A stretch of 64,000 bases of DNA from Actinomadura craniellae. Lineage in GTDB: Bacteria; Actinomycetota; Actinomycetes; Streptosporangiales; Streptosporangiaceae. The translations under genes and the position numbers were made by a program. Shown one piece after another: positions 28,677 through 38,842 of this stretch. The notes under the pieces are model-generated. The model saw nothing but the letters and a program-made list of their open reading frames with translations, ran no database searches and was not told the DNA's origin. How positions within the stretch are numbered: position 1 is the stretch's first letter; every line of letters begins with the position of its first letter. Where the stretch lies: assembly GCF_003289645.1 (NCBI RefSeq), contig NZ_QLYX01000006.1:248001-312000 (forward strand). The letters are read 5' to 3'.

Positions 28677-29711
28677 TCAGACGGCGGCGTCGAAGTTGAT
28701 CGCGCTGTAGGCGCGCAGCTTGCTCAGCTGGTGCTCGCTCGACACCTTGCGGATGGTGCCGCTGCGGGAGCGCATGACGAGCGACTCCGTGTACGCGATG
28801 CCCTTGCGGTAGCGCACCCCGCCCGCGAGTTCGCCGTCGGTGATGCCGGTGGCGGCGAAGAACACGTCGTCGGACGTCACCAGGTCGTCGGTGGTGAGCA
28901 CGCGGCCGAGGTCGTGCCCGGCGTCGATGGCCCGCTGCCGCTCGGCGTCGTCCTGCGGCCACAGCCGGCCCTGGATCACCCCGCCGAGGGCTTTGATCGC
29001 GCAGGCGGCGATGATGCCCTCCGGGGTGCCGCCGATGCCGAGCAGCAGGTCGACGCCCGTGCCCTCCCGGGCCGCCATGATCGCGCCGGCCACGTCGCCG
29101 TCGGTGATGAACTTGATCCGGGCACCCGCCTCGCGGACCTCCTTGACGATCCCCTCGTGCCGCGGGCGGTCGAGGATCACCACGGTCACGTCCTGCACCG
29201 AGGAGCCCTTGGCCTGCGCGATCGCCCTGATGTTGTCGCCGATCGGGCGCTCGATGTCGACCGCGTCGGCGGCCTCGGGCCCGGTGACCAGCTTCTCCAT
29301 GTAGAACACCGCGGACGGGTCGTACATCGAGTGGCGGGGCGCCACCGCCAGCACGGCGATCGCGTTGTTCATGCCGAGCGCGGTGAGTCGGGTACCGTCG
29401 ATCGGGTCGACGGCGACGTCGCACTCGGCGCCGCTGCCGTCACCGACCTCCTCACCGTTGAAGAGCATCGGGGCGTTGTCCTTCTCGCCTTCACCGATCA
29501 CCACCACGCCCTGCATGGATACGGTGTTGATGAGCTGGCGCATGGCGTTCACGGCGGCGCCGTCGGCGCCGTTCTTGTCGCCCCGACCCACCCATCGGGC
29601 GGCGGCCATGGCAGCCGCTTCGGTCACGCGGACCAATTCCATCGCAAGGTTGCGATCTGGAGCATCCTGCGCGGTCGCAAGCGGGGAAGATACGGTCGTT
29701 TCGTCAGACAT
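28677..29711 (-). CDS. glpX: class II fructose-1,6-bisphosphatase
   Basis: This 344-residue GlpX-type phosphatase dephosphorylates fructose-1,6-bisphosphate in gluconeogenesis. Metal-binding and catalytic blocks are [27 protein letters not shown], and [16 protein letters not shown]. The length and the sequence are typical of actinobacterial enzymes, where GlpX is usually the main FBPase. The gene order glpX then (divergent) a DUF4245 gene matches Rv1099c-Rv1100, with a TetR gene inserted here. The ATG lies behind an AGGG some ten bases upstream. Confidence 0.96.
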   Translation of the reverse strand: MSDETTVSSPLATAQDAPDRNLAMELVRVTEAAAMAAARWVGRGDKNGADGAAVNAMRQLINTVSMQGVVVIGEGEKDNAPMLFNGEEVGDGSGAECDVAVDPIDGTRLTALGMNNAIAVLAVAPRHSMYDPSAVFYMEKLVTGPEAADAVDIERPIGDNIRAIAQAKGSSVQDVTVVILDRPRHEGIVKEVREAGARIKFITDGDVAGAIMAAREGTGVDLLLGIGGTPEGIIAACAIKALGGVIQGRLWPQDDAERQRAIDAGHDLGRVLTTDDLVTSDDVFFAATGITDGELAGGVRYRKGIAYTESLVMRSRSGTIRKVSSEHQLSKLRAYSAINFDAAV

Positions 29712-29830
29712 GGCGAAGCTGCCCTTCCATCGTCGGCCTGTAGGGATCGTAGTTGGCGGCGAGTTGGGCGTACTCTCGGCGTCCGGGGGCGGCGCCGGCG
29801 CGCCGTGCCGGACAGAAAGGAAAGGCGAGC

Positions 29831-30448
29831 GTGAGCAGCGTCGAGGAATCGGTCGCGCGGGTCTCCGATCGGGGAGCCGCGACCAGGGGCGCCCTGCTGG
29901 CGGCCGCGTGCGATGTCTTCTGCGAGGCGGGTTTCGCCCAGGCGGCGGTCACCGACATCGTCGCCCGGGCGGGCGCGAGCGTCGGCAGTCTTTACCACCA
30001 TTTCAACGGCAAGGCCGATCTCTACCTGACCCTGTTCGAGGAGTTCCAGACCCGGCAGCAGGAACGCACCCGCGAGGCGGTGCACGCGGCGCGGGACGCG
30101 GGCGAGGCCGATCCGATGCGGCTCTTCATCGCGGGCGCCCGGGCGTACCTGTACGGGTGCGTGCTGGAGCGGAACGTGGCGCGGCTGTTCATCTCCGGGG
30201 ACGGCCCGCCGCGATTCGACCGGATCATGCGGCAGCGGCTGAACACCTGGGCCCGGCGGAACGCCGCGCTCTTCCAGACCGCGGACGGCGGGGTGGACGA
30301 GGCGCTGGTCACCGTCCTCACCGGGGCGATGGCGGGCTCCGTCGCCGAGGTCTCGCTGAGCGATGACGAGGACGTCTCCCGGCAGTTGGCCGACGAGGTC
30401 GTGGCGATCATCGGCACGATCCACAACCCCGGTGCGGGGAACGCGTGA
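29831..30448 (+). CDS. TetR-family transcriptional regulator
   Basis: This 205-residue regulator has an N-terminal TetR helix-turn-helix ([35 protein letters not shown] in segments, ending in [15 protein letters not shown]) and an all-helical ligand domain. The GTG at 29831 is selected because GAAAGGAAAGG precedes it; the frame opens 26 codons earlier. The gene is divergent from glpX and overlaps the start of the DUF4245 gene by four bases (GTGA), so it is probably co-expressed with it. Its ligand and targets are unknown. Confidence 0.92.
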   Translation: MSSVEESVARVSDRGAATRGALLAAACDVFCEAGFAQAAVTDIVARAGASVGSLYHHFNGKADLYLTLFEEFQTRQQERTREAVHAARDAGEADPMRLFIAGARAYLYGCVLERNVARLFISGDGPPRFDRIMRQRLNTWARRNAALFQTADGGVDEALVTVLTGAMAGSVAEVSLSDDEDVSRQLADEVVAIIGTIHNPGAGNA

Positions 30449-31077
30449 CCGTACGAGATCCTGAACGCATGACGGAGCGGACCGCCGGTGGCCCCATCCG
30501 GGTCAGTCCCGCCGTGCACAAGCGGCTGACGACCGGCCTGGGCGGCTACATCATGGCGATGGCGGCGTGTTTCCTGCTGGTCGGGGTGATCGTCGCGATC
30601 ACCCCGCGCAGCGACAAGGAAGTGCTGCCCACCGTCGACTACCAGACCGGCCTGTGGGCGATGCGCCTGGACGCCCCCTACACCGTGCACGCGCCCGAGG
30701 GCCTGCCCGCCGGCTGGCGGGCCACCAGCAGCCGGGTCACCGGTCTGAACGGCAAGGGACCGGCGGCCTGGCACCTCGGCATGCTCACCGCGGCCGACGA
30801 GTACGTCGCGGTGGAGCAGAGCAACGAGCGGCCCGCCGACTTCGTCCGGCGGATGACGAACACCAAGGAGCCCGTCGGCTCCCAGCAGGTCGCCGGGGTC
30901 ACCTGGGAGCAGTGGTACCGCGAGGACAAGAACCAGCGGTCGCTGGTGCGGCGGCTGCCCGGGGTCACGCTGGTGGTGACGGGCACGGCCTCGTTCGCCG
31001 ACCTCGGCGTGCTTGCCGCCGCGCTGCGGCCGCAGCCCCGGAACTCCCCGGCCCCGGTCCCGACCCCCCAGAGCTAG
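30445..31077 (+). CDS. DUF4245 membrane-anchored protein
   Basis: This 210-residue protein has a cytoplasmic N-terminus, one membrane segment (GGYIMAMAACFLLVGVIVAI, about residues 33-52) and an extracytoplasmic domain (WAMRLDAPYTVHAPEGLPAGW; GVTWEQWYREDKNQRSLVRR). DUF4245 proteins are conserved next to glpX in actinobacteria (Rv1100). The function is unknown. The start used is the GTG overlapping the TetR stop; an ATG eight codons later is possible. Confidence 0.88.
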   Translation: MTVRDPERMTERTAGGPIRVSPAVHKRLTTGLGGYIMAMAACFLLVGVIVAITPRSDKEVLPTVDYQTGLWAMRLDAPYTVHAPEGLPAGWRATSSRVTGLNGKGPAAWHLGMLTAADEYVAVEQSNERPADFVRRMTNTKEPVGSQQVAGVTWEQWYREDKNQRSLVRRLPGVTLVVTGTASFADLGVLAAALRPQPRNSPAPVPTPQS

Positions 31078-31084
31078 ACCGAGC

Positions 31085-31342
31085 CTAGAAGGGCGCGGGG
31101 GACTCGTCCGGGGCGCCGTTCTCCATCGCGGCGGCCAGCCGGACGCGGGCGCCCTCCAGCCACTCCTCGCAGAGGCCGGCCAGCCGCTCGCCCCGCTCCC
31201 AGAGGGTCAGCGACTCCTCCAGGGTGAGCCCGCCCGCCTCCAGCCGCCTGACCACGTCGGCGAGCTCGTCGCGGGCCTGCTCATACGACTGCGGGTCGCC
31301 CGGGCGGGCGCCGGCGCGCTGTTGCTGATCGTCCTCGGCCAC
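31085..31342 (-). CDS. xseB: exodeoxyribonuclease VII small subunit
   Basis: This 85-residue XseB protein has the family helix-hairpin block ELADVVRRLEAGGLTLEESLTLWERGERLAGLCEEWL, seen here in parts at residues 27-62. It forms exonuclease VII with XseA and is needed for processive degradation of single-stranded DNA. It starts with GTG nine bases after the xseA stop, so the two are co-transcribed. Position matches Rv1107c. Confidence 0.93.
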   Translation of the reverse strand: MAEDDQQQRAGARPGDPQSYEQARDELADVVRRLEAGGLTLEESLTLWERGERLAGLCEEWLEGARVRLAAAMENGAPDESPAPF

Positions 31343-31351
31343 CCGCCCAGC

Positions 31352-32590
31352 CTAGGCCGTGCCGCCGGTGCCCGGAGCCGGTTCCGCGGGGCCGGTGACG
31401 GTCACGGCCAGCCGGCCGTCGGCCAGCCTGACCAGCAGCTCGTCGCCCACGGCGGCGTCGGCGGCGGAGCGCAGCACCGAGCCGTCGGGAAGCTGCGCGA
31501 TCGCGTACCCCCGGCGCAGGGTGGCCGCGGGTGACAGCGCGACCAGCCGGGCCCGGGTGTGCGCGAGGTGGTCGCCGGCCCGGTCCAGCGCCCCGGCCAG
31601 CGCCCGGCGGGCCCGGTCGCGCAGCGCCAGCGCCTGCTCGGCCTGGCGCTCCACCTCCTGGACGGGGTCGGCCAGCGCGGGCCGGGTGCGCACCGACTCC
31701 AGCCAGGCGGCCTCGCGGTCGAGCCGGCCCGCCACGCAGCGCCGGCCCTGGTCGCGCAGCCGGCGGACGAGCTGGAGCTGCTCGCGGACGTCCGGCACCA
31801 CCCGCTTGGCGGCGTCGGTGGGCGTCGAGGCGCGCAGGTCGGCCACCAGATCGAGCAGCGGGGCGTCCTGCTCGTGCCCGATCGCGCTGACGACCGGAGT
31901 GCGGGTCGCGGCGACGGCCCGGACCAGCGCCTCGTCGGAGAACGGCAGCAGGTCCTCCATCGCGCCGCCGCCCCGCGTGATGACGATCACGTCGATGTCG
32001 GGGTCGGCGTCGAGCCCGCGCAGCGCCGCCATGATCTCGCCGACCGCGTGCGTGCCCTGGACGGCGGTGTTCTCGATCCGGAAACGCACCGCCGGCCAGC
32101 GGCGGCGGGCGTTCTGCAGGACGTCGTGCTCGGCGTCGGAGTCGCGCCCGCAGATCAACCCGATCCGGCGGGGCAGGAACGGCAGCGGCCGGCGCCGCTC
32201 CGGGTTGAACAGCCCCTCGGCGGCCAGCACCCCCTTCAGCCGCTCCAGCCGGGCCAGCAGCTCGCCGACCCCGACCGGCTTGACCTCCAGGGCGTTCAGC
32301 GAGAACGTGCCGCGGTTGATCCAGAAGTCGGGCCGGGCGTGCACCACCACCCGGGCGCCGTCGGTCACCGCGGGACCCGCGGCGTCGAACACCGCGCGCT
32401 GCCCCACCACCCGCACGGACATGTTCGCGACCGGGTCGCGCAGGGTCAGGTAGACCGTGCCGCCGCGCCGGTTCAGCTCGGTGATCTGCCCCTCGACCCA
32501 GATGCGGCCCAGCCTGCCGATCCAGCCGCCGACCGCCTGCAGCACGGTGCGGACCGGTACGGGCGACTCGGCCGAGGTCTCCATGGACAT
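31352..32590 (-). CDS. xseA: exodeoxyribonuclease VII large subunit
   Basis: This 412-residue XseA protein has an N-terminal OB-fold ([21 protein letters not shown]), then the nuclease core with [52 protein letters not shown] and [30 protein letters not shown] in segments, followed by a coiled-coil region. TAGGCT (32597-32602) ends six bases before the ATG and no ribosome site is present, which fits a leaderless operon promoter. xseB follows immediately. Confidence 0.95.
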   Translation of the reverse strand: MSMETSAESPVPVRTVLQAVGGWIGRLGRIWVEGQITELNRRGGTVYLTLRDPVANMSVRVVGQRAVFDAAGPAVTDGARVVVHARPDFWINRGTFSLNALEVKPVGVGELLARLERLKGVLAAEGLFNPERRRPLPFLPRRIGLICGRDSDAEHDVLQNARRRWPAVRFRIENTAVQGTHAVGEIMAALRGLDADPDIDVIVITRGGGAMEDLLPFSDEALVRAVAATRTPVVSAIGHEQDAPLLDLVADLRASTPTDAAKRVVPDVREQLQLVRRLRDQGRRCVAGRLDREAAWLESVRTRPALADPVQEVERQAEQALALRDRARRALAGALDRAGDHLAHTRARLVALSPAATLRRGYAIAQLPDGSVLRSAADAAVGDELLVRLADGRLAVTVTGPAEPAPGTGGTA

Positions 32591-32630
32591 TGGGGCAGCC
32601 TAGCCAGCGCCGCCGCCCCGGGCACGCGGG

Positions 32631-33281
32631 TCAGCCCAGGCCGGCGAGCTTGATGAGCCGGTTCTCGTACATGCGCAGCACCTCGGGCCGGGCGGCGTGC
32701 TGCCGCTCGTAGTCGCGCAGCCGCGACACCTGCGCCGCGGTCAGGCCGCGCAGCCGGGCGCGCAGCGCGGCGAGCGTGGCCTGGTCGTAGTTCGGCACCG
32801 GCAGCGAGTCGGCGGTGATCGTCGCCGTGTCGGTGGGCTTCGGCTCGGGGCTCGGGGTGGGGCTGGGGGCGGGGCTGGGGACGGGGCTGGGCGCGGGTTT
32901 CGGCTCGGCGGCCGGCTTGCCGACGACGATCTCGGGTTCGGCGGCCGGGGAACGGCTGGGCCGTGCCGCGGGCTTCGGGGCGGGCCGCGGGGTGGGCCGC
33001 GGGGCGGCGGCCGGCTCCGGGCCGGACCCGCGGACCCGCTCGAACACCCCGGTGACGACCTTCCCGGCCGTGTGCTGGGCGTCGTCGCGCAGCCGGCCCA
33101 GTACCGGGCCCACACCGCCCTCGCGCAACTCCTTGTAGTCCTTGGTGACGCGGTCGCTCAGCAGCAGCGCCCGGCCCACCCCGAACATCGCCAGCCGGAC
33201 GGCGTGCAACGGGAGGTCGCGTACCTGCTCCTCCACGGCTTCCTGGACCTGCTGCTTGATTTGGCGCGGCGATCGAGTCAT
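32631..33281 (-). CDS. lipid-droplet-associated-type protein
   Basis: This 216-residue protein has an amphipathic helical N-terminal region (IKQQVQEAVEEQVRDLPLHAVRLAMFGVGRALLLSDRV in segments, residues 8-45), a long Pro/Ala/Lys spacer (about 85-160), and a C-terminal helical segment (LRARLRGLTAAQVSRL; YERQHAARPEVLRMYENRL). The position between xseA and ispH matches Rv1109c and the Rhodococcus family described as coating lipid droplets. The C-terminal piece looks like a small helical binding domain. The start at 33281 has AGGGAG upstream; a longer frame from 33341 lacks this. The assignment rests on layout and synteny. Confidence 0.78.
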   Translation of the reverse strand: MTRSPRQIKQQVQEAVEEQVRDLPLHAVRLAMFGVGRALLLSDRVTKDYKELREGGVGPVLGRLRDDAQHTAGKVVTGVFERVRGSGPEPAAAPRPTPRPAPKPAARPSRSPAAEPEIVVGKPAAEPKPAPSPVPSPAPSPTPSPEPKPTDTATITADSLPVPNYDQATLAALRARLRGLTAAQVSRLRDYERQHAARPEVLRMYENRLIKLAGLG

Positions 33282-33474
33282 CGGTTGGCTCCCTAACTGT
33301 CCTGGTCGTTCGGACCGGATCGAGACGGCACCAGGTGTCAAGTATCACTGTGCCGCATCGTGCGATGCCGGTCACCTCGGGTCACCTGGTTCGTGACCGC
33401 CGGCGAGGGGCCCAAATCCTCCGTCAGCCCAATGGTTCCGCGTCCCTGGCCTCCCGGGAGCCTCTCGGGGTTCG

Positions 33475-33480
33475 TACGAT
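33475..33480 (+). promoter_or_regulatory. leaderless -10 element of the ispH gene
   Basis: TACGAT (TANNNT type) ends six bases before the ispH ATG, and no Shine-Dalgarno sequence is present. The start point would therefore fall on the initiation codon. Confidence 0.55.
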
Positions 33481-33486
33481 GGCGGC

Positions 33487-34443
33487 ATGACTTCCACCAG
33501 CCGCCGTGTCCTGCTCGCCAAGCCCCGCGGTTACTGTGCGGGGGTCGATCGCGCCGTCGAGGCGGTCGAGGTCGCCCTGGAGAAGTACGGAGCGCCGATC
33601 TACGTGCGCAAGCAGATCGTGCACAACGTGCACGTCGTCAAGACTTTGGAGGAAAGGGGCGCGATCTTCGTCGATGAGACGGAGGAGGTGCCCGAGGGTT
33701 CCATCGTGGTGTTCTCCGCACACGGAGTGGCCCCGGTCGTGCACGAGGAGGCCGCAGGCCTGAGCCTGCGCACCATCGACGCCACCTGCCCGCTGGTGAC
33801 CAAGGTCCACAAGGAGGCGGTGCGGTTCGCCGCCGACGACTACGACATCCTGCTCATCGGGCATGAGGGGCACGAGGAGGTCATCGGCACCACCGGTGAG
33901 GCGCCCGACCACATCCATCTGGTGGACGGTCCCGGCGACGTCGCCAAGGTCCAGGTGCGCGACCCCGACAAGGTGGCCTGGCTGTCGCAGACGACCCTGT
34001 CGGTGGACGAGACCCTGGCCACCGTGGCCGCGCTGCGCGAGCGGTTCCCGAACCTGATGGACCCGCCGTCCGACGACATCTGCTACGCCACCCAGAACCG
34101 GCAGACGGCGGTCAAGGAGATCGCCGCCCAGGCCCAACTGGTGATCGTGGTCGGCTCCACCAACTCCTCCAACTCGGTGCGGCTGGTGGAGGTGGCCAAG
34201 GAGTACGGCGCCGACGCCTCGTACCTGGTGGACTACGCCGAGCAGATCGACCCGGCCTGGCTGGAGGGCGTCACCACGGTGGGCCTCACCAGCGGCGCCT
34301 CGGTGCCCGAGGTGCTCATCCGGGGCGTGATCGACTGGCTTGCCGAGCGCGGTTTCGACCGGGTCGAGGAGGTCGAGTCGGTCAAGGAGAGCATGCGCTT
34401 CGCCCTGCCGCACGAGCTCCGCAAGGACCTGCGGGCCGTCTGA
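33487..34443 (+). CDS. ispH: 4-hydroxy-3-methylbut-2-enyl diphosphate reductase
   Basis: This 318-residue Fe-S enzyme carries out the last step of the MEP pathway, giving isopentenyl and dimethylallyl diphosphate. The three cluster Cys are Cys17 (KPRGYCAGV), Cys101 (DATCPLVTK) and Cys199 ([11 protein letters not shown]). The substrate-binding HNVHV and SSNSVRL blocks are present. It feeds the cis-prenyltransferase encoded at 13 kb and polyprenyl synthesis generally. The order xseB-xseA-lipid droplet gene-ispH is the same as Rv1107c-Rv1110. A six-bp hairpin (34450-34463) lies after the stop. Confidence 0.97.
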   Translation: MTSTSRRVLLAKPRGYCAGVDRAVEAVEVALEKYGAPIYVRKQIVHNVHVVKTLEERGAIFVDETEEVPEGSIVVFSAHGVAPVVHEEAAGLSLRTIDATCPLVTKVHKEAVRFAADDYDILLIGHEGHEEVIGTTGEAPDHIHLVDGPGDVAKVQVRDPDKVAWLSQTTLSVDETLATVAALRERFPNLMDPPSDDICYATQNRQTAVKEIAAQAQLVIVVGSTNSSNSVRLVEVAKEYGADASYLVDYAEQIDPAWLEGVTTVGLTSGASVPEVLIRGVIDWLAERGFDRVEEVESVKESMRFALPHELRKDLRAV

Positions 34444-34467
34444 CCGTGCCGCCCCTCGGGGCGTCGC

Positions 34468-35001
34468 TCAGGACTCCTCCCAGCGGACGGGGTCCTCGTC
34501 GTGCTCCTCCTCGAACAGCCGGGTGCTGGCCAGCTGGTCGCGGAGCTCGCGCAGGTTGCCGAGCAGCCCTCGCGGCACGGTGATCGCCACCACCAGCAGG
34601 GTGCCGAGGAACAGCCAGGGAGCCCCGGTCGCCAGGGCCCCGACCAGCCCGACCAGGAGGCTGCGCAGCATCGAGCCGTCGCCCAGCGCGGCGCCGAGCT
34701 CGACGGTGAACGCCGCGGCCAGGAAGGCGACGGGCGGGCTGACCGCGAGGGTGAGCAGGTCGGCCGGACGGGTGGTCAGCGCCGCCAGGGCGCAGCCCGC
34801 GGCGAACGCGATCCCGAACGGCGCGGCCGTCTCCAGCCACCCGGCCAGCAGGGCGCCGAGCAGGGCGGCGCCGTAGATCACTACGATGCCGCCTCGCCCG
34901 GTGAGGGCGGCCGACGATCCCCGGGGCCGGCGGCGCGCGGATCCCTTCGGCGTCCTGGCGGCGTCGCCCGAAGCTCCACGCATGGTCGTCGGTGTGCTCA
35001 C
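34468..35001 (-). CDS. DUF6542 membrane protein
   Basis: This 177-residue protein has a basic N-terminal tail (SARRRPRGSSAALTGRGG), four hydrophobic segments between residues 50 and 155 (VVIYGAALLGALLAGWLETAAPFGI onward) and an acidic C-terminus (FEEEHDEDPVRWEES). The position between ispH and ychF matches Rv1111c. The GTG start is preceded by an excellent AGGAGG and overlaps the stop of the upstream rmuC-like gene by four bases, so the two are translationally coupled. The function is unknown. Confidence 0.85.
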   Translation of the reverse strand: MSTPTTMRGASGDAARTPKGSARRRPRGSSAALTGRGGIVVIYGAALLGALLAGWLETAAPFGIAFAAGCALAALTTRPADLLTLAVSPPVAFLAAAFTVELGAALGDGSMLRSLLVGLVGALATGAPWLFLGTLLVVAITVPRGLLGNLRELRDQLASTRLFEEEHDEDPVRWEES

Positions 35002-36359
35002 GGTGCCTCCTGCCCTCGGTCGTCGGTGTCCGGAGGAACGCGGTCGGCGCCCCTCCCGCGGAACAGGCCCAGAGGCCGGTCCGAGGCGGCGAGCCGCCGG
35101 GGGAAGCCCACCGCCTCGGCGGGTTCGGCCACGGGGTCCACGGGGTCTTCGGTCAGCTCGGCGGCCGACAGCGCCCGGGTGCTCTCCTCCACCGGAAGCG
35201 GCGCCGCGAGGTCGTCCTCGACGACGCCGAGCTGGTTCAGCCGCCGGGCGCTGACCAGCACCCGGGTCTCCAGCGAGGCGACGGTGCGGTTGTAGGAGCC
35301 GACCGCGTTCGACAGCGTCCGGCCCAGCTCGTCCACGTGCCGGCCCATGGTGCCCAGCCTGTCGTACAGTTCCCGGCCGAGCTCGAACACGGCCCGCGCG
35401 TTGCGCGACAGCGCCTCCTGCTGCCAGGCGTACGAGGCCGTGCGCAGCATGGTGATCAGCGTGGTGGGGGTGGCGATGTGCACCCGCCGGCGCAGCGCGT
35501 ACTCCAGCAGCTCCGGCGCGCGGTCCAGCGCCGGGGCCAGGAACGCCTCGCCCGGGATGAACAGGACCACGAACTCCGGTGCCGGGCTGAACGCCTGCCA
35601 GTACGACTTGGCGGCGAGCCGGTCCACGTGGTCGCGCAGGTGCCGGGCGTGCGCGTCCAGCCGGGCGGCCCGCGCGGCGTCGTCGTCGCTGTCGGCGGCG
35701 TCGAGGTACGCGGCCAGCGAGACCTTGGAGTCGACGACGATGTTCTTGCCGCCGGCCAGCCGGACGATCAGGTCCGGCCGGACGGTTCCGTCGTCGGTGG
35801 TCGCGGTGGCCTGCTCGTCGAAGTCGCAGTGGTGGGCCATGCCGGCGAGCTCCACCACGCGGCGCAGCTGGAGCTCGCCCCACCGGCCGCGGGCCTCCGG
35901 CCGCTGCAGGGCCCGGACCAGCGTCCGCGTCTCGCCGCGCAGCTGCTCGGAACTCTGCCGGACGAAGTCGACCTGTTTGGCCAGCATGGCGTGCGACTCG
36001 CGGCGGCCGATCTCGACCTCGCGCAGCTGCTCCTCCACCCGGGCCAGGGTGTCGCGCAGCGGGGCGACCAGGTTCTCGACGGCGTCCTTGCGGCGGTCGA
36101 GCTCGCCCGCGGCCTGGGCGCCCGCGGCCCGCAGCCGGACGTCGGCCAGTTCCAGGAACCGCTGGTTGCTGGCGTCCAGCGCGCGGGCGGACAGGGACTC
36201 GAAGTGCTCGGTCAGCCGCTCCTGCACGTACGCGGCCTTCTCCTCCGCGCTCTTGGCCCGGGCGATCAGGGTCGCCTGCCGGGTGGTGGCGAGCGCGTAG
36301 CCGACGACCGCGCCGAGGGCGGCGCCGAGCGCGAGGCCGGCGAGCAGGGCGGGGTCCAT
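34998..36359 (-). CDS. rmuC: RmuC-family DNA recombination protein
   Basis: This 453-residue protein is of the RmuC family, which limits inversions at short repeats and has a predicted restriction-like nuclease fold. It has an N-terminal membrane helix (ALLAGLALGAALGAVVGYALA), a coiled coil to about residue 150, and the nuclease-like core: RGRWGELQLRRVVELAGM, RPDLIVRLAGGKNIVVDSKVSLAAYLDA in segments, and EFVVLFIPGEAFLAPAL. The Asp and the DSK motif expected for catalysis are present. The start at 36359 removes an unlikely 40-residue N-terminal extension. It is coupled to the DUF6542 gene. Confidence 0.9.
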   Translation of the reverse strand: MDPALLAGLALGAALGAVVGYALATTRQATLIARAKSAEEKAAYVQERLTEHFESLSARALDASNQRFLELADVRLRAAGAQAAGELDRRKDAVENLVAPLRDTLARVEEQLREVEIGRRESHAMLAKQVDFVRQSSEQLRGETRTLVRALQRPEARGRWGELQLRRVVELAGMAHHCDFDEQATATTDDGTVRPDLIVRLAGGKNIVVDSKVSLAAYLDAADSDDDAARAARLDAHARHLRDHVDRLAAKSYWQAFSPAPEFVVLFIPGEAFLAPALDRAPELLEYALRRRVHIATPTTLITMLRTASYAWQQEALSRNARAVFELGRELYDRLGTMGRHVDELGRTLSNAVGSYNRTVASLETRVLVSARRLNQLGVVEDDLAAPLPVEESTRALSAAELTEDPVDPVAEPAEAVGFPRRLAASDRPLGLFRGRGADRVPPDTDDRGQEAP

Positions 36360-36483
36360 GGCCTCATGGTGACAGCGTGGAGTCACTCGGTCGGCCCGAC
36401 TCGCCGAGATGTCCGATTGCCGGCCCCTGCTCCTGGGTTTGTTCCGGGGTTCTTTTCGCGACGAGGGCACGGGGGGCACGCAC

Positions 36484-36489
36484 TAGACT
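36484..36489 (+). promoter_or_regulatory. leaderless -10 element of the ychF gene
   Basis: TAGACT lies eight bases before the GTG start of ychF. No ribosome binding site is visible, so transcription probably begins at or within a base or two of the start codon. Confidence 0.5.
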
Positions 36490-36497
36490 CGCCGACC

Positions 36498-37589
36498 GTG
36501 AGTCTCTCCATCGGCATCGTCGGGCTGCCCAACGTCGGTAAGTCCACGCTCTTCAACGCGCTGACCAAGAACGACGCGCTGGCCGCGAACTACCCGTTCG
36601 CCACCATCGAGCCCAATGTCGGTGTGGTCGGTGTGCCCGACCCCCGGCTGGAGAGGCTGGCCGAGGTCTTCGGGTCGGCGAAGATCCTGCCCGCGACGAT
36701 GGAGTTCGTCGACATCGCGGGCATCGTGAAGGGCGCCTCCGAGGGGCAGGGGCTCGGCAACAAGTTCCTGGCCAACATCCGGGAGACCAACGCGATCTGC
36801 CAGGTCATCCGGGTGTTCGACGACCCCGACGTGACCCACGTGGACGGTGACGTGGCGCCGTCCCGGGATATCGAGACGATCAACACCGAGCTGATCCTCG
36901 CCGACCTGCAGACGATCGAGAAGGCCCTGCCGCGCCTGGAGAAGGAGGCGCGGACGAAGAAGGACAAGGAGGGCCTGGCGGTCGTCGAGGCGGTCACGGC
37001 GGCGCAGAAGATGCTGAACGAGGGGGTCACGGTCTTCGCGGGCGCCGGTCCGGCCGGGATCGACGTCGACCGGCTGCGCGAGCTGCACCTGCTCACCGCC
37101 AAGCCGTTCCTGTACGTCTTCAACCTGGACGAGGACGAGCTCGGCGACGAGGCACTGCGCGGCCGGCTGCGCGACCTGGTCGCCCCCGCCGAGGCGATCT
37201 TCCTGGACGCGAAGATCGAGGCCGAGCTGATCGAGCTGCCGGATGACGAGGCGCTGGAACTGCTCCAGGGAATGGGACAAGAAGAGTCTGGTTTGTCCCA
37301 GCTTGTACGAATTGGATTTGGCACTCTGGGTTTGCAGACCTATTTGACGGCCGGTCCCAAAGAGGCCCGGGCCTGGACCATCCGCAAGGGGGCGACCGCG
37401 CCCGAGGCCGCCGGCGTCATTCACACCGATTTCCAGCGGGGCTTCATCAAGGCCGAGATCGTCTCCTACGACGACCTGGTCGCCGAGGGGTCCGTCGCCG
37501 CGGCCCGGGCGGCGGGCAAGGCCCGGATGGAGGGCAAGGACTACGTCATGCAGGACGGCGACGTGGTGGAGTTCCGCTTCAACGTCTGA
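36498..37589 (+). CDS. ychF: redox-regulated ATPase YchF (Obg-like ATPase)
   Basis: This 363-residue OLA1/YchF protein is a ribosome-associated P-loop protein that prefers ATP. The G1 motif is GLPNVGKST at residues 9-17, G3 is [10 protein letters not shown], and the altered G4 is YVFNLDEDE in place of NKxD. A C-terminal TGS domain is present ([20 protein letters not shown]). It occupies the place of Rv1112. An 80-base stretch at about 37271-37350, encoding [20 protein letters not shown] and the following residues, is only about 48% GC by hand count, far below the rest of the gene. Confidence 0.96.
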   Translation: MSLSIGIVGLPNVGKSTLFNALTKNDALAANYPFATIEPNVGVVGVPDPRLERLAEVFGSAKILPATMEFVDIAGIVKGASEGQGLGNKFLANIRETNAICQVIRVFDDPDVTHVDGDVAPSRDIETINTELILADLQTIEKALPRLEKEARTKKDKEGLAVVEAVTAAQKMLNEGVTVFAGAGPAGIDVDRLRELHLLTAKPFLYVFNLDEDELGDEALRGRLRDLVAPAEAIFLDAKIEAELIELPDDEALELLQGMGQEESGLSQLVRIGFGTLGLQTYLTAGPKEARAWTIRKGATAPEAAGVIHTDFQRGFIKAEIVSYDDLVAEGSVAAARAAGKARMEGKDYVMQDGDVVEFRFNV

Positions 37590-37819
37590 ACGGGGTTCGC
37601 GTACCGCGGATTGGACAGGTACGCGATCGTCACCCTTTGGCAATCTCACCTGCTCCGACGTGAAGTGGATCGAGTTATCCACAACCGCGCGGCGGGGCTG
37701 TGCTTCCTCCGATGACGCTGGAACAATTGACCTCCGTGGTTAGGCTGGGAAAACCAGACCACATAAGACCAGGCTGAGATGACCGCGCCGACCGGGGGCA
37801 AGGCGCGAGCGGAGGCGCG

Positions 37820-38842
37820 ATGGCTCGCAGGTCGGCCGTGCAGAGCGGCCCTGTCAAGACTGCCCGGGAAGGGCGGGCCGGTGACGATGCCGTCCCCCCG
37901 CTCGACGACGCCGGCGGCGCCGACTCCTGGGACATGTCCGACGGGCGGCGAGGCCGAGGGGCCAAGGGGCGGCGCTGGGGTGGATCCGGGGGCCGGTGGT
38001 GGCTCTGGATCGGCCGGGCGATCCTCTGGGCGTTCCTCATCGTCGTGCTGGTCAACGGTGTTCGGGCGCCGTTCGAGCGGTTCACCGCGGACGAGTCCGG
38101 CACGCCCGAGGCGCCCCGGGTCACCGGTACGGGCACGCAGTTCCCGACCGCCGCCGCGTCCTCCTACGCGCTGCAGTTCGCCAACGTCTATCTCAACTAC
38201 GACGAGAGGACGGCCGACGTCCGGGAGCAGCAGCTCCGGGCGTTCCTGCCCGACGGGGCCGACGGGCAGCTCGGCTGGAACCGGGCGGGCCAGTTGCAGG
38301 TGCAGTCCGTCCAGGTGGCGGGGGTCGAGGCGCGCGACGCCAACAACGCGATCGTCATGCTGCTGGCCCGCGCCGGCGACAAGTGGCTCCAGCTCGCCGT
38401 CCCCGTCTACGCCAGGAACGGGGCGCTGGTGATCTCGGGTCGTCCCGCGCTGCTGCCGCCACCCGGCCGGGCGACGCCGCCGCAGCCGCCGAACCGCGAG
38501 CGCGACACCGCCCTGGAGGGCGAGCTGCAGACGACGCTCGGCCCCTTCTTCCAGGCGTACTCCCGCAGTGACCAGCCTTCGCTCGATCGCTTCGCCGAGC
38601 GACCCGGCATCACCGGGCTGGGGAACACCGTCACCTTCATCGCGGTCAAGGAGGTCATCGCTCCGCAGGGCGGCGCCGATGAGCGCAAAATCACTGCGAC
38701 GGTCACCTGGCAGATCCCGGCGACCGATGCGCGCAACCCGAGCGGCGAACTCGACCAGACCTACGAGCTCACCGTGGTGAAGAAGGACGGCAACTGGTAC
38801 GTGAGAGACATCCGTGGCGCCGTGCCGCCGACCGGATCGTGA
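37820..38842 (+). CDS. TcpC-like conjugal transfer/secretion protein
   Basis: This 340-residue protein has a cytoplasmic N-terminal tail of about 58 residues, one membrane segment (WWLWIGRAILWAFLIVVLVNGV), and two extracytoplasmic NTF2-like repeats separated by a Pro-rich linker at about residues 210-230. This is the layout of TcpC/VirB8-type proteins of Gram-positive type IV systems. The second repeat ends in WYVRDIRG. The ATG follows GCGGAGGCGCG. It begins the secretion-like gene set that runs to 49.4 kb. The upstream 230 bases hold one perfect DnaA-box sequence (TTATCCACA, 37675-37683) and no gene. Confidence 0.82.
   Translation: MARRSAVQSGPVKTAREGRAGDDAVPPLDDAGGADSWDMSDGRRGRGAKGRRWGGSGGRWWLWIGRAILWAFLIVVLVNGVRAPFERFTADESGTPEAPRVTGTGTQFPTAAASSYALQFANVYLNYDERTADVREQQLRAFLPDGADGQLGWNRAGQLQVQSVQVAGVEARDANNAIVMLLARAGDKWLQLAVPVYARNGALVISGRPALLPPPGRATPPQPPNRERDTALEGELQTTLGPFFQAYSRSDQPSLDRFAERPGITGLGNTVTFIAVKEVIAPQGGADERKITATVTWQIPATDARNPSGELDQTYELTVVKKDGNWYVRDIRGAVPPTGS

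Noticed and set aside
37675-37683. Replication origin or DnaA-regulated promoter at a perfect TTATCCACA box
   Set aside because: Only one box exists, with no cluster, AT-rich region or dnaA/dnaN genes. Chance or local regulation is as likely.
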